64,000 bases of DNA from Dactylis glomerata. Lineage: Eukaryota; Streptophyta; Magnoliopsida; Poales; Poaceae. Location of the stretch: assembly GCA_007115705.1 (NCBI GenBank), contig QXEO01000236.1, positions 5,429,434-5,493,433 of the forward strand, in the 5' to 3' direction. The position numbers were made by a program, and so were the translations under genes. Positions 1-12,248 of this stretch are shown here, in pieces (position 1 is the first letter of the stretch; each line of letters begins with the position of its first letter). The notes beneath the pieces are model-generated. The model saw only the letters and a list, made by a program, of their open reading frames with translations, searched no databases and had not been told where the DNA came from.

Positions 1-855
1 TATACTCACTGTTGCTGAAATTATTATTTCTAATGAAGTTCACTTCAACATGCTCTTCTTGAGCAACCAAAGAGGCTAAAGGAACATTATTAGGATCAAC
101 ATTAGCTCTATCATTAACAAGCATAGCCATAATGGTATCAATCTTATCACTCAAGGAAGAGGTTTCTTCAATAGAATTTACCTTCTTACCTTGTGGAGCT
201 CTCTCGGTGTGCCACTCAGAATAATTTACCATCATATTATCAAGGAGCTTTGTTGCGGCGCCCAAGGTGATGGACATAAAGGTACCTCCAGCAGCTGAAT
301 CCAAGAGATTTCTTGAAGAAAAATTTAGTCCTACATAAAAGGTTTGGATAATCATCCAAGTAGTCAGTCCATGAGTGGGACAATTCTTTATCACAGATTT
401 CATTCTTTCCCAAGCTTGAGCAACATATTCATTATCAAACTGTTTAAACCTCATAATATCACTTCTCAAAGATATAATCTTAGCAGGAGGATAATATTTT
501 CCAATAAAAGCATCTTTGCACTTAACCCAAGAATCAATACTATTTCTAGGCAAAGATAACAACCAATCCTTAGCTCTTCCTCTCAAAGAGAAATGAAACA
601 ACTTAAGCTCAATAATATCTCCATCTACATCCTTATACTTTTGCATCTCACATAGCTCAACAAAATTGTTGAGATAAGTTGCATCATCATCAGTACTAAC
701 ACCAGAAAATTGCCCTTTCATAACAAGATTCAATAGAGCAGGTTTAATTTCATAAAAATTGCCTCAGGAGCAGGTGGCGCAATAGGAGTGCAGATGAAAT
801 TATTGTTGTTTGTGCTAGTAAAGTCACACAACTTAGTGTTCTTAGGAGTACTCAT
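1..855 (-). pseudogene. Athila-like Ty3/gypsy gag, 5' part, frameshifted
   Basis: This is the N-terminal and middle part of a retrotransposon Gag, the capsid-like protein that packages element RNA in the cytoplasm. Translation starts at the ATG whose complement is at 853-855 (MSTPKNTKLC...) and runs leftward out of the window. Further in, the frame reads SWVKCKDAFIGKYYPP, FKQFDNEYVAQAWERM and KNCPTHGLTTWMI, which are recognisable retrotransposon-gag stretches of grass Athila-type elements. A missing base in the T-run near 750-758 shifts the frame between the leader (about 35 residues) and the rest, so this copy could not make a full Gag. It lies directly inside the primer-binding site and LTR to its right, which fixes the element on the minus strand. 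The family name is not assigned. Confidence 0.8.
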
Positions 856-1024
856 TCTAGCAAGACTAAAACAGACAGGCAAAAATAACAACTATAAAGG
901 AACTAAATTTTTTGTATTTTTTATAAAAAGATGCAAACAAAAATAAAGTAAAGAAAATAAGCAAAACAATAACAAAGTAAAAAGATTGAAAGCGAGAGAC
1001 TCCCCTTGTAGAAATCCTCTTTCT

Positions 1025-1041
1025 CCCCGGCAACGGCGCCA
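1025..1041 (-). other. Primer-binding site, tRNA-Asp type
   Basis: On the minus strand the sequence reads TGGCGCCGTTGCCGGGG, the complement of the 3' end of plant tRNA-Asp including CCA. It lies 11 bases inside the LTR edge at 1053 and upstream of the gag start, as expected for first-strand priming in reverse transcription. Confidence 0.85.
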
Positions 1042-1052
1042 AAAAAAGCGCT

Positions 1053-4000
1053 TGATGGCGGTGCTAACAGCCCAGTTGGGAACCCCAAGAGGAAGGTATG
1101 ATGAGCACAGCGGCAAGTTTTCCCTTAGTATGAAACCAAGGTTTAATTGACCAGTAGGAGAAAGAAACCACTTCTGAAGGTTGATGCTAGCTGGCTTTTG
1201 GCAGGGCGCACTACCGGCGTCAGCAGCAACGTGGAACCTGCACACAACACAACCAAAGTACTTTGCCCCAACTTGCAGTGAGGTTGTCAATCTCATCGGT
1301 TTGCTGAAAACAAAAGATTAAACGTATCGTGTGGTAATAGATGTTTGTCTGCAAGAAAGTAAATAATGCTTGTAGAAAATAAACGGTAATATGAATGTAA
1401 AAGAATGGATCGGGGTCCACAGTTCACTAGAGGTTTCTCTCCATAAAGATAAATAGCATGCTGGGTAAATAAATTATAGTTGGGCAATTGACAAAATAAA
1501 GAATGCAAAGCAATGCATGTACATGTCATGAAGATCACTATGAGATTCACTTGGGCATTACAACATAATACATATACCGTAATCCAACTGCATCTATGAC
1601 TAATAATTCACCCGCCGGATGTCATCCGAGCAACCATTGGGTATTAAGTTGCAAGCAACAGATTATCGCCTTAAGCAAAGTGTGTAATGTAAACAATACA
1701 AATGTCCTTGAACATAAGTTTGTTGTTTTCTCCCTCGTAGCAATAACACATCTATAACCTTAGAAGTTATTGTCACTCTCCCAGATTACTAGAGGCATGA
1801 ACCCACTATCGAGCATAAATACTCGCTCTTGGAGTCACTAGCATCTACTCGGCCAAGATATCTACTAGCAACGGAGAGCATGCAAGATCATTAACAACAT
1901 AGAGATGATAATTCACAAATCAACTTGACATAGTACTCAATATTCATCAGATCCCAACAAACACAACATGTAGAATTACATAACGATGATCTTGATCATG
2001 ATAGGCAGCTCACAAGATCTAAACATCAAGCACATGGAGGAGAAGACATCCATCTAGATACTGCTATGGACCCATAGTCCAAGGTAGACTACTCACACAT
2101 CACTCCGGAGGCAGGCATGGTGATGAAGAAGGCCTCCGGTGGTGATTCCCCTCTCCGGCAGGGTGCCGGAAAGAGCTTCTGGACCCTCCCGATCTCACAT
2201 CGATGATTGTTGTTTCGCTGGTGTGTAGTTGACACCAAAAAACTTGTTGGAAAACCCCAAGAGAAGGCTATGATGAGCACAACAGCAAGTTTCCCTCAGT
2301 TGTGAAACCAAGGTTTATCAAACTAGTAGGAGAAAGAACCAAACTTCCGAAGGTTGATGCCCGCTAGCTTTGCGACACTCCGGACAATGGCGCCAGGAAG
2401 CTTGTCGGCGTGTAGCTTTTCACTAGCAGCAACGTGGAACCTGCACACAACACAACCAAGTACTTTGTCCCAACTTAAGTGAGGTTGTCAATCTCACCGG
2501 TTTGCTGTGAACAAAGAATTAAGCATATCGAGTGATAAAAGGTAATAGCGTGCAAGAATGTAAATAAAGCGAGTAAAAGTAAAACAGTAATAACATTGTA
2601 AAAGGAATTGGACTGGGGTCCATAGTTCACTAGTGGTGTCTCTCCATAAGATAAATAACAACATGCTGGGTAAACAAATTACAGTTGGGCAATTGATATA
2701 ATAAAGCTAGCATACATATGTCATGAGGATCACTATGAGATTCACTCTGGACATTACGACAAAATACATAGACCGTAATTCAACTGCATCTATGACTAAT
2801 AATCCACTCTCGAGGTGTCATCCAAGCACCCTTTGAGTATTAAGTTGCGAACAACAGATAACTACATTAAGCAAAGTGCGTAATGTAAACAATGCAAATG
2901 TCCTTGAACACAAGAATATTGTTTTCTCCCTAGTGGCAAAAACACATCTACAATCTTAGAGGTTTCTGTCACTCCCCCAGATTACTAGAGGCATGAACCC
3001 ACTATCGAGCATAAATACCCCCTCTTGGAGTCACTAGCATCTACTCGGTCAAGATATCTACTAGCAACGGAGAGTATGCAAGATCATAAACAACATAGAG
3101 ATAACATAAAGATAATATTTCAGCACATCAACTTGACATAGTATCAATATCCATCGGATCCCAACAAACACAACATGTAGAATTACACAAAGATGGTCTT
3201 GATCATGATAGGCAGCTCACAAGATCTAAACATGAAGCACATGGTGGAGAAGACAACCATCTAGCTACTGCTATGGACCTGTAGTCCAAGGTAGACTACT
3301 CACACATCACTCCGGAGGCGACCATGGTGATGAAGAAGGCCTCCGGCGGTGATTCCCCTCTCCGGCAAGGTGCCGGGAAGAGCTTCTGGACCCTCCCGAT
3401 CTCGCGTCGATGACGGCGGCGGTTGCAGTAGGTTTCGTGGAAAATTAATCGGGCTTTAGGTTTTTCCCATCGAGGGGAATATATAGGCGGAAGGGCGGCG
3501 TCAGGAGGTGGACCAGGGGGGCTCACCCCCTGGTGGCGTGGCCAGGGCCTGGCCCACGCCCCCTAGGGTGTGGCTAGCCCCTGGCCCCCCTCCGTCTCAT
3601 CTTCGGACTTCGTCTCGTGTTTGGAAAAATAGGAGGTTCGGCTTTTGTTTTGTTCAATTCCGAGAATATTTCCTGTGTAGCTTTTCTGAAACACAAAAAC
3701 AGCAGAAAACAGGGAACTGGCACTGTGACATCTCGTTAGTAGGTTAGTTCTAGAAAATGCATAAAAACGCCACGAAGTGTAACAAAACACAAAGCAAATG
3801 GTGTATAAACAAGCATGGAGCATAAAAAATTATAGATACGTTTGAGACGTATCAGTCGACGACAACGACGGCTTGCAGTATGTTTTCTGGAAAAGTGTTC
3901 GGGCCCTTAGGGTTTTCTCGACGAAGGGAATAAATAGGCGGAAGAGCGATGTCAGGAGGTGGACCAGGTGGTCACAACACCTGGTGGCGCGGCCTAGGGG

Positions 4001-4305
4001 TGGCCCGCGCCACCACCTGGTGTGGATGCCCTTGGTCCGCCTCCGGCTCTCCTTTAGACTATGTCTTCGTGTCAGGTAATTAGGAACTTTAGCTTTTGTT
4101 TCGTCCAATTTTGATAATATTTCCTGTGTAACTTTTCTAAAACACAAAAACAACAAAAAACAGGAACTGGCATTGTGGCATCTCGTTAATAGGTTAGTTC
4201 CAGAAAATGCATAAAAACGCCATGAAGTGTAAACAAAACACAAAGCAAATGGTGTATAAACAAGCATGAAGCATCAAAAATTATAGATACGTTTGAGATG
4301 TATCA
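1053..4305 (-). repeat. 5' LTR of the left Athila-like element (interrupted)
   Basis: The LTR begins TGATGGCGG next to the primer-binding site and ends ...GTTTGAGATGTATCA. It is cut by a second LTR of the same type at 2204-3854; without that insert it is about 1.6 kb. The halves join sensibly at the kinase-like... no coding region is present: 1053-2203 matches the left 70 percent of the inserted LTR and 3860-4305 matches its right end. It carries promoter and polyadenylation functions for the element in principle. The rest of the element (gag at 1-855, then pol) lies to the left and outside the window. Confidence 0.8.
2204..3854 (-). mobile_element. Solo LTR nested inside the 1053-4305 LTR
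   Basis: A second LTR of the same family in the same orientation runs from TGATTGTTG to GACGTATCA. The flanking 5-mers are ATCGA (2199-2203) and GTCGA (3855-3859), a 4 of 5 match consistent with a decayed target duplication. Removing it restores continuity between the two halves of the outer LTR. No primer site, gag or second LTR is attached, so it is most likely the product of LTR-LTR recombination. Confidence 0.7.
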
Positions 4306-6040
4306 ATGCGCACCGGAAAATAAACCAAAAGTCCAAAACCACACCACAGGTTCTATAAACACATAAATCATGGCATAATACATGACAACGAGCTACATGT
4401 GACGAGGTTCTAACTCGGCAATGTCCATGTTTAGGGCTTTCGATTCATGGAGAGAGCGTGGGCGCTGGCGGATTCGACGGCTTCAGACAGAAATGGGAGT
4501 ACGCAGGAATTTACCCAGGTTCGCTCCCCAGAGGGTAAAGACCTACATCCTGCTTGTCTGATCTTGTATAGTTGGAGTTGTTACAATGGTATGCAGATGA
4601 GATCTAGCTATGGTCGAAAAAGAGGCATGTGCTAGCCTATGCGCGTGGGGAGGTAAGACCTATGCGAGATTAGATCGTAGCTCTCCGCTTCTTGGCCGTC
4701 CCTCCTCACCCTTATATGGGGGCAAGGTCTCGGGATTCGGTCCAAGTCAGTTACAAGTGATTGCGAACCCTAATTAATCTTGGGCTTCTTAGGCTTCGAG
4801 TGACCATCTTGTTCTTGGGCTGCAGCAGGCATGTCAATAATGAAGACCCGATGGGTCATTCCCTCGTCAACATGTATCAACAAGGTTAGATCTCTGTAGT
4901 GGAAAACAAGGAAATAAAATTTCACTAATTTTCCAAAATCCAGCGATGCATCAACAAACTGTATGTCACTGATGCGTCATACGTGAGCATGTTGTATCTT
5001 CGCACGGGAAAATAAACAAAACCTATAGACAAGTTGTTGAAAAGGGTGAATCTTGACAAAATTCATGACAAATTTTTGTGTGTATTTACAAGTTGCGTTG
5101 GCAAGGTTGGATCCTCGTGTTTTGTCAGGCCACAAGATGAGTTGGCAAGTTGTTGATACATGCTCTGCCTCTATGTAAAAAGAGCAAGAAATAACATCTC
5201 ATGGTATTTCCAAAAGATGTGGCAAAATATATGCCAATGGCATATTATACCGCGGGTGAGTCGCATATGCACACTGAAAAATAAACCAAAACCACAACAT
5301 GAGTTCATGAGAAAGACGAATCAAGCAATAATCCATGGCAAAAGGCTATATGTATAGGCAGTCCACATGTTATTTAGCCTGCAATATGATTTGGTATAAA
5401 GAATCCAAGAACCACACATACCATGTCTATCTATAAAGGAAAATAAGGAAATACTCTTTCAGTAATTTCCCACAAAAGTATGTGATGTCAACAAAATGTA
5501 TGTCATTGACGCGTCATACCGTGAGCGTGTTGTATTCATGCATAAAAAAGAAATACATATTTTTATTCTAGAAAAGGTTGAATCATGCCATAATCCATGA
5601 CAAAATGCTACGTGTATCAGCATGATCTATCAACAATGTTGGATCCTCGTGTTATCTCAATCCACGAAATGCCTTGGGATATGTATAATTTTTTTTCCAT
5701 GAGCCACACATGCTACGACTCTCTGTAAAGGAAATAATAGTTCACAAAATTTCCAAAAACAAGTGACGTATCAGCAAAATGTATGTCACCGACGCGTCAT
5801 ACCGTGAGCGTGCCGTGTTTGTGCATTGAAAAAACCAAAGCTAAACTGCAAGTTCTGAAAAAGAGTGAATCATGACAATAACAAAAAAAAACCTTTATGC
5901 ACCAATACATCATATCGATAAGGTTGAGTCCACGTGTTATCTCAATCCGACGACATGCTTTGAGATTCGCAGAGCGAAAATCCACACGAGCGCACATGCT
6001 ATGTCTTCCTACGCATTTCAATTTTAAAAACAGCCACACA
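4306..6040. repeat. Degenerate tandem repeat, unit about 275 bp, five units
   Basis: The same series of landmarks recurs in order: a start like GCACxxxGAAAATAAACC, then AATCATGxCATAATCCATGACA, a GTTGGATCCTCGTGTTATCTC block, and a terminal GTATGTCACxGACGCGTCATACCGTGAGCGTG. Unit starts are near 4306, 4995, 5267, 5537 and 5822, a spacing of about 270-285 bp; the first unit is longer because a solo LTR sits in it. Divergence between units is high. No ORF of interest is present. The array ends about 600 bp upstream of the RUS6 start codon. Confidence 0.7.
4400..4869. mobile_element. Solo LTR of a gypsy family, TSD ACATG
   Basis: A 470-bp block runs from TGACGAGG to CCCTCGTCA and is flanked by perfect 5-bp duplications ACATG at 4395-4399 and 4870-4874. 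Its left part (AACTCGGCAATGTCC, later ACCCAGGTTCGC) resembles the LTRs at 55153-55603 and 61894-62229, so it belongs to the same broad Tat-like gypsy group. No internal sequence remains, which is the expected remnant of recombination between the two LTRs. Confidence 0.85.
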
Positions 6041-6264
6041 TGGTCTGTTGTCGATTGTTGAAAGCAGCATGCGAGCATCCCAAATATCCTATCGCCCTGA
6101 AGCCACGAAAAATCGAAAGGAAGGAAGAAAAATCACAGGCCAAATAAGCCCCACAGGCCACAGGGCTCCACCATTTCCTCCCTCCCTCCCTCTATTCCAA
6201 CGGTTCACCAGCCAACCGCCCACCTCTCGTCCCCACCCGGCCACAAGCAGCCGCTAGCCCATGA

Positions 6265-6270
6265 CACGTG
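6265..6270. promoter_or_regulatory. G-box CACGTG upstream of RUS6
   Basis: The context is GACACGTGGGCCC, a G-box/ABRE-type core next to a GGGCCC site, about 270 bp upstream of the TATA box. Such boxes bind bZIP and bHLH factors in light and stress signalling. A function here is inferred from position only. Confidence 0.5.
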
Positions 6271-6534
6271 GGCCCGGCCGTCCACCTGGTCCCACTGCTC
6301 TCCCTTGACAGAAGATCACAGCGGTACGCGTCGCAACTTGCGGGAGCTGGCACCAGCAGCCGACCGCCCGTCCGCACCGCCCAATTGCTTCCAACCCGCT
6401 GACATCTGGTCCCACCTCTAGATGACCCCACATCCCAGTGAGATACAAGAGAGAATGCGACGTAGCGTGGGTGCATGTGGCTGATTGGCAAACACCCCCC
6501 TCTATATTTTTATATTTTTCCTGGGCCTCGAGGG

Positions 6535-6541
6535 TATAAAA
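6535..6541 (+). promoter_or_regulatory. TATA box of the RUS6 gene
   Basis: TATAAAA lies in the context GAGGGTATAAAACCG, about 109 bp before the chosen ATG, predicting transcription from about 6565. The in-frame ATG at 6485 lies upstream of this box and is therefore unlikely to be in the mRNA. Confidence 0.6.
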
Positions 6542-6643
6542 CCGATTCTCTCTCCCCGTGGCGAAACTGCCTCGCTGTATCGCTCACCACTCGCAAACCC
6601 ATCTAAATCTCACCTCTCCCAGCCACCCACCCACCACCACCGC

Positions 6644-9600
6644 ATGGCTCCGGCGATGGGGCTCAAGCGGCCGGCGGCGGTGACGGCGGCGAGCGCCACG
6701 CAGACCATCACGCTGCCCGCGCCGGCCGTCAGGGATGCGGTGCGCGGCGCCGTGCGGGAGGCCGAATTGCCCGCGCCCGACAGGGCGCCGGCGATGTCGG
6801 CGCCGGCGGCCGCGGTGGACGGGGTCCTGTGCCTCGAGGAGGTGGACGGGCGGCGGTGGAGCTACGTCGTCGAGGGATCCGCGTCCTCCGCGCAGGCGAA
6901 GCCCGCGAGGGTCAGCGCCAGGGCCAGGGCCGCGCCGGTGGGCGCCACCTTCAGGGCCGTGCCGCTCCAGTCCCCGCTCCCGCCCGCCGAGGTGATTCCT
7001 AGCGTCTTTTTACGACCTGTTTTGTATTAGAATTTGGCGATTGCCGTGCCCATGCGACATGTGACCGTCGCTGGATGCGTAGATCCGATACGCACGGAAG
7101 AGGCGATTTTAGGTATTTAGGTACCTGGTCTTTGGGCAATAGTTTCGTTTCTTCGCCGCGGAATTGGTTGTCTCGGAGGCTTCTACATATCCGGTTTTCC
7201 TTGATTTCATGAGATGCAAATTCTGTCGAGGATGTTGGGTCAATCGTACCTGGGTGCCGATGTGATGGTCTTCGTTTATTCGCGGCGTAATTGGTTGTCT
7301 CGGAGGCTTCTACGTATACGGGTTTCCTTGATTTGATGAGATGCGAATTCTGTCGAGGATGTTGGTTAATCGTTCTTGGGTGCCATTTTTTAATCTCCAA
7401 GTGCTGCTTATTGGATCCGGAATTGTAGGCCGTCCCGTGTTATTCTTGGAAAAACGAACTTTTTTGTGGTCTTTTTGTTGGCTGAGTCTGTCTCAATTTG
7501 CCTGTTTTCCTGATTAGTTCAATGGGGAAGTTATGCTGGTGGATTTGGTGATGACTGGTTCAGTAGCTGTTTCACTTGCAATTGCAATGTTTAGCGTTAT
7601 CCTACATTCGATGGATTTGAGGCTATCTACTCTAGGGCCTTTTCTCAGGAGTCAGGACCAAAAATTGCAATATTCTGGATGCTCATATTTACTTTTTAGA
7701 TGGTACTAAAACTCCTTGAGGTTTTTTCTGTTGCCGCTAGCTACATCATGACTTTTGAGGTCTTGCTGACTGAACATGATTTAGCATGACGAACTACAAT
7801 AATGATTCTATTTAACTATGATATTACAGGAAATTATGAACTTCATAAGGTCATATGTTGTACCAGAAGGTTTTCCGGATAGTGTCACTCCTTCGTATGT
7901 TCCATACATGACATGGAGAGCACTGAAGGTATGTAGTTCAGATTTGTGCTCAGTTGCATTTACTGGGTTTGCATTACATCTCATTAAATTTTGCTTTCCA
8001 CTTTTCAGCATTTCTTTGGTGGAGCTATGAGTGTATTTACAACAAGAGCCTTGTTAAACTCCGTGGGAGTCTCACAAAGCAGGGCTACATCTGGTGCGGT
8101 GGCTATCAATTGGATACTCAAGGTATAAGGTTTTTCCCATTGTTGGTGTGGTCATCCTGAACTATTTAGTAATTTGATTATTGTCTGACAGTTATATTGT
8201 TTTCTGTTACCATAGGATGGCGCTGGGCGTGTTGGAAAAATGCTTTTTGCACGTCAAGGAAAGAAATTTGACTGTGACCTAAAGCAGGTGCAATATTTGA
8301 AACCAATAGTTTGCAGCGGCTCTGAATTTGTCTGTTCCAGTAGACTTATTCAATTCTTTTACTACAGCTCCGCTTCTCTGGCGATCTCATGATGGAACTA
8401 GGAGCTGGGATAGAGTTAGCTACTGCAGCATTCCCTCAACTTTTCCTGCCGTTGGCTTGCATGGCAAATGTTGTCAAGGTTTGACCTTGTGCCTTACTGC
8501 AACAATTTATGGCAGTAATACAGCCTATTATTCCAGTACATGCAAATGGGCTGATAGAATAATTTTTTCTCTTCAGAATGTTGCTGCTGTTACATCAACC
8601 TCAACCCGCACACCAATCTACAAGGCTTATGCAAAAGGAGAAAATATTGGAGATGTTACCGCTAAAGGAGAAAGTGTTGGGAACATCGCTGATCTGGTAA
8701 CCATTTATGTTTTACATTTAGTGCTCCTGTTTTTTCTATTCATACTGTGCTGACTGAATTACTAAACTTTCTGTGCGCTTTTGTATTGTTATGAATTTTA
8801 TTGATCTAATATGTATAATATGCATATGCTAGTTATCTAATTTTTATCTATCACCTCTTTTGTGAAGTTGGGTACTGGTATGAGCATTCTAATCTCCAAG
8901 AGGAATCCATCATTGGTGGCTTCATTTGCAGTCTTGTCTTGTGGATATCTTCTTAGTTCATATCAAGAGGTTTGTTTCTAAATTTCTTTTTGCTTCTGTT
9001 ATGGTCAAATATTTCTGATAAACCTGTCAGCTAATAAGAGATTTTATTTCTGTTACCAGGTAAGGTCTGTTGTGCTGAACACGCTAAATACGGCAAGATT
9101 CACTGTGGCAGTGGATTCCTTCGTAAAGACTGGTAAGTGAGCAGTGTCTTTTAGAAACTCTCCTTGTCAGATTTTTTCATTGCAGTTTTCCTCTAACATA
9201 GTGCAAGCATCACATCAAATCAATCTTCTGTGATACCAGATTTTGGATACATTATAGCTTTTAGAAATGCCAAATATTTTCAAAGAAATTTCATTAATAC
9301 ACATACTGAACATTGTTGAGTTCTCCTGGGTAGGATTACAACTGTGGAACTTATTAATAATACAGCATAACGATTATATTTAAATGTGGAACTGTTTTTA
9401 AAATCCATGGAAGGTTGGAGTATTCAGTCTAATATTTGAGTCTCTAATTTTCGCAATGCAGGGCATGTTCCTTCATTGAAGGAAGGAAACTCAGAGGAGA
9501 CCGTATTTAATCCGCCTTGGAGACATCAACCAGTTGCGATAGGTTTGCAACTATGATCATATTTATTTGGGGATGAATTTGGACTTCTGTGACCTTGTAA

Positions 9601-10389
9601 TGACCTGTTTCAATTTTATAGGTTCAAGATTTGGTGAAGCATTTCTGGAACCTGCTTCATTTGTTGCTACGAGGCCTTTGTTCGAGGTACTAGCTTGTTC
9701 ACTCCGTTGGGAGTGTTGTCCTCCGTCTTGGTGTTTCCATTTTCTTTTATTTTTATCAAAGATTAGTATGTTGAAGTTGTAGTGCATATGATTACAGGAT
9801 GAGAGGTACATTGTTACATATAACCCTACAAAGGACAGAGTTTATGCTTTGCTCAAGGACCAAGCAAAGCAAGATGACGTCCTCAAAGCTGCCTTCCATG
9901 TAAGCAGTGATTGTTAACTACTTCCGTAATATTGCATTGGTTAGGGTTTGTTGCAATTATTTACCCCTCGTTGAATGTGTTTTGGTTTACAGGCACATGT
10001 CTTGCTGCATTTTATTACTGCGTCACATGCTAATCTGAAAGCGCGGAAGCACATGAACTCCAACCAAGGGTCACACCAATATGTAAACCCAAACCCACTG
10101 AACATGGACTTCCTACCACACATTGAAGAATCTTGCAAGATTGTTTCATCGTCGTATGGAATATTCAAGAGGAAAGCAAGAGAACAGGTGATGTAACTGC
10201 CTTCGCTATCAACATTATGCCTCTGATGTGCTCTCGTTGTTCTAGTAATGACCAAATAGCGTGATCAAATCCATCGACTATTGTAATGTTATGTGAACTA
10301 ACAATATTTTTTTGGTTTCACAGGGATGGATAATGTCGGAATCGCTGCTTAACCCTGGCAAAGCTCGGCTGTGTGTAGTACCACAATGA
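6644..10389 (+). CDS. RUS6: Root UV-B sensitive 6-like protein (DUF647), 13 exons
   Basis: The coding exons are 6644-6991, 7830-7928, 8009-8122, 8216-8287, 8368-8478, 8577-8696, 8868-8969, 9060-9132, 9462-9542, 9622-9686, 9798-9899, 9993-10187 and 10324-10389. All introns are GT-AG, and the sum is 1548 nt, giving 515 aa without a stop. Residues 1-116 (exon 1, GC-rich) are Ala/Pro-rich and unlike the rest, perhaps a targeting or disordered region. The conserved DUF647/RUS region begins at the exon 2 stretch RSYVVPEGFPDSV and includes SYVPYMTWRALKHFFGGAM, DGAGRVGKMLFARQGKKFD, NVAAVTSTSTRTPIY and GENIGDVTAKGE. The C-terminus ends GWIMSESLLNPGKARLC, a tail I recognise from RUS6 orthologues. Arabidopsis RUS6 (EMB1879, about 500 aa) is needed for embryo development; other RUS proteins act in root UV-B response and vitamin B6-linked signalling. 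The start at 6644 has a good context (CCGCATGG) and follows a TATA box. The gene appears intact; the symbol rests on remembered similarity. Confidence 0.92.
7145..7385. repeat. Direct duplication in RUS6 intron 1, period about 127 bp
   Basis: Two adjacent blocks share AATTGGTTGTCTCGGAGGC, TTCCTTGATTT and ATTCTGTCGAGGATGTTGG in the same order; the anchor TCTCGG occurs at 7171 and 7298. Each block is about 115 bp with a few substitutions. It lies in the first intron and does not touch splice sites. Confidence 0.75.
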
Positions 10390-11018
10390 TGTAGTATCAT
10401 TTGTGGTGATCAACGGGATGAGATAGTTCATTTCATACATTTGAGTTTGGGCCTATGCGAGACAGCAATTTCTTAACAGAAACCAACGTATTTCCACTCA
10501 AGTTGGTGAGCCTAGAAGCAATAGTACTCAGCTTGGTACCATCTTAACTCTCAGAGGGGTTTGCTGACTCGTGGAAGGACCCGTGAAGGAACCTGTAACT
10601 AACTGAAAAACTGACTAACAAGTTGTATATGCGTCTGGTGTAGACAGATATCCGACCTATTTGTAGCCGGTCTAGGTGTCGGTCTGTTGAGTTCTTGTAT
10701 CGAGTATGACTAGTTTGTTTCCCAGTAACTCTGTGGTGCTGTGGTTTCTTGTCGTTTCGTTACTCCGGTTGTTGTAAATGCCAGTTTTACCTAAAGAAGA
10801 GCTCTGTTGATTTGGCTTTTCCAGTGTCAAAATTTCAAAATTCATATTTACAAGTTTCAGAATATCCTGAAAACAAATTCTGGATGTAGCCAATGATGCA
10901 TATTACAAATGTGCAAAATGCGAAGTTATACACATTTGAAAAAAAATATATCAAAAAATGATGATGGAGTCATGATTTATCATTGTATTTGATAGATTTG
11001 CACCCTCATATAAACAGT
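10390..11018 (+). other. RUS6 3' untranslated region and short spacer
   Basis: The sequence follows the stop codon at 10387-10389 and contains no credible ORF. It is AT-leaning, with the 3' UTR plausibly ending somewhere before about 10900; I could not fix one polyadenylation signal. No transposon edge was seen before 11019. Confidence 0.4.
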
Positions 11019-11234
11019 GCTATTCATTCTACTTCCTGCTCCAACGCACCGGAAATCATCTAAGAGCGACTCTTATCAGACACTCATCCGCAAATGCGAG
11101 TTCAGGCCGGTCTATATCGGTTGTGTGCTATTCATTCTACTTCCTGCTCCAACGCACCGGAAATCATCTAAGAGCAACTCTTATCAGACACTCATCCGCA
11201 AATGCGAGTTCAGGCCGGTCTATATCGGTTGTTT
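11019..11234. repeat. 108-bp tandem duplication at the Harbinger left end
   Basis: 11019-11126 and 11127-11234 are nearly identical (GAGCGACTC in the first versus GAGCAACTC in the second). Each copy contains flanking DNA (GCTATTCATTC...) plus the first roughly 60 bp of the Harbinger-type terminus. The duplication therefore copied both flank and transposon end, giving two left termini in a row. Confidence 0.85.
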
Positions 11235-12248
11235 GCGGGCTGAAATGCGCGGCACGGAACAGTTGTTGCAAGAAACATCATCACCACCATGCAAAGATCA
11301 AGCATCACCACCACCGGCTCCACCACCATGCAAAGATAAGGCATCACCATCGCCGGCTCCACCACCACCGCCGGTACTCGCCGCCGTAGAACCACTATGA
11401 GCCAATGCCGCCTCTTCTCGCCTTCAATGAAAGATCTCCATGCGTGTCAAGTTTCACCATTTCTTTGCGGCACAACCAATCAAACTCACTGCAAATCGGA
11501 CCGGAGAGAAAAAAGAGAAGGTTCTGGCATTTCGACAAAGACCTTGCGGACATGTTCACCGCCGGCATCCGGCACGGCAGCAGCCGCCACATTGATAGCC
11601 GCCAACGAGCCCTTCTTCACCGGCCTTTCATCGCCGCAACCTTCGCTGTCGGCTTCTTGACCCGTTGTTTAGGGATGCACGCCATCTTCGCAGCCGGTCG
11701 GACCGGCGAGGTTGATGGCGCACCGGCCACCGGACTGAGAGCGGTGCCACCGGTCCTGGGGTAACGACGTGCGTCCCCACTGCTTCCTTTTCGCACCAGT
11801 GGCCACGGCGGGAACGGTGCCTCTGGGCGCGGCCGGGGCGCAACCGGCAGCCCGAGATCCGGCGGACGCAGGCCGCTGATTCGGCCGGCGTGGGGCGCGG
11901 ATCAACCACCGGTGGTTGCGGGGCGACCAAGGGAGCGCGGGAGGCATAGGGCGAGGACGAAGCCGGTGGGGGAGAGGAGATCGACGGCGAGGGCGACACA
12001 GAAGCGGGAAAAGCACAGGCTGAAACTTCCGTCCCGCCACAACCTTGCACGCGATGGGGGTTTGGCTCGGTTTCGCCCACAGATCCCTACAAGTTCAGGC
12101 CACGAGGCGGAGGATGGCGGAGCCCCCAATTTTGTTTGCCGGTCGCGCGTGGATAGTGTTTCTATCCAGCGCGTTTTTTTGACACAAACCCGCATACTGG
12201 CGATTAATTTGCGGGTCGGGGCGAGATGGAGGTTTGCTAGAGTTGCTC
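11172..12248 (-). mobile_element. PIF/Harbinger-type non-autonomous element, TSD TAA
   Basis: The ends are inverted: GAGCAACTCTTATCAGAC on the left and, reading inward from the right, GAGCAACTCTAGCAAAC. TAA flanks both sides (11169-11171 and 12249-12251), the trinucleotide target duplication typical of PIF/Harbinger elements. The interior is GC-rich. On the minus strand 11530-12050 resembles the first exon of the ORF in the element at 17463-18321 (shared block around GGTGGCCGGTGCGCCATC), but it is broken by frame changes. No DDE transposase is present. It and the 17463 element lie in opposite orientations on either side of the WAK-like gene. Confidence 0.7.

Noticed and set aside
6485..6643. 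Upstream in-frame ATG for RUS6 at 6485
   Set aside because: It precedes the TATA box at 6535, so it would not be in the transcript, and the extra residues resemble nothing in RUS proteins.
11017..11400. 127-codon ORF on + strand across the 108-bp repeat
   Set aside because: The repeat makes the peptide repeat itself, and the rest is Pro-rich simple sequence at a transposon end; no domain seen.
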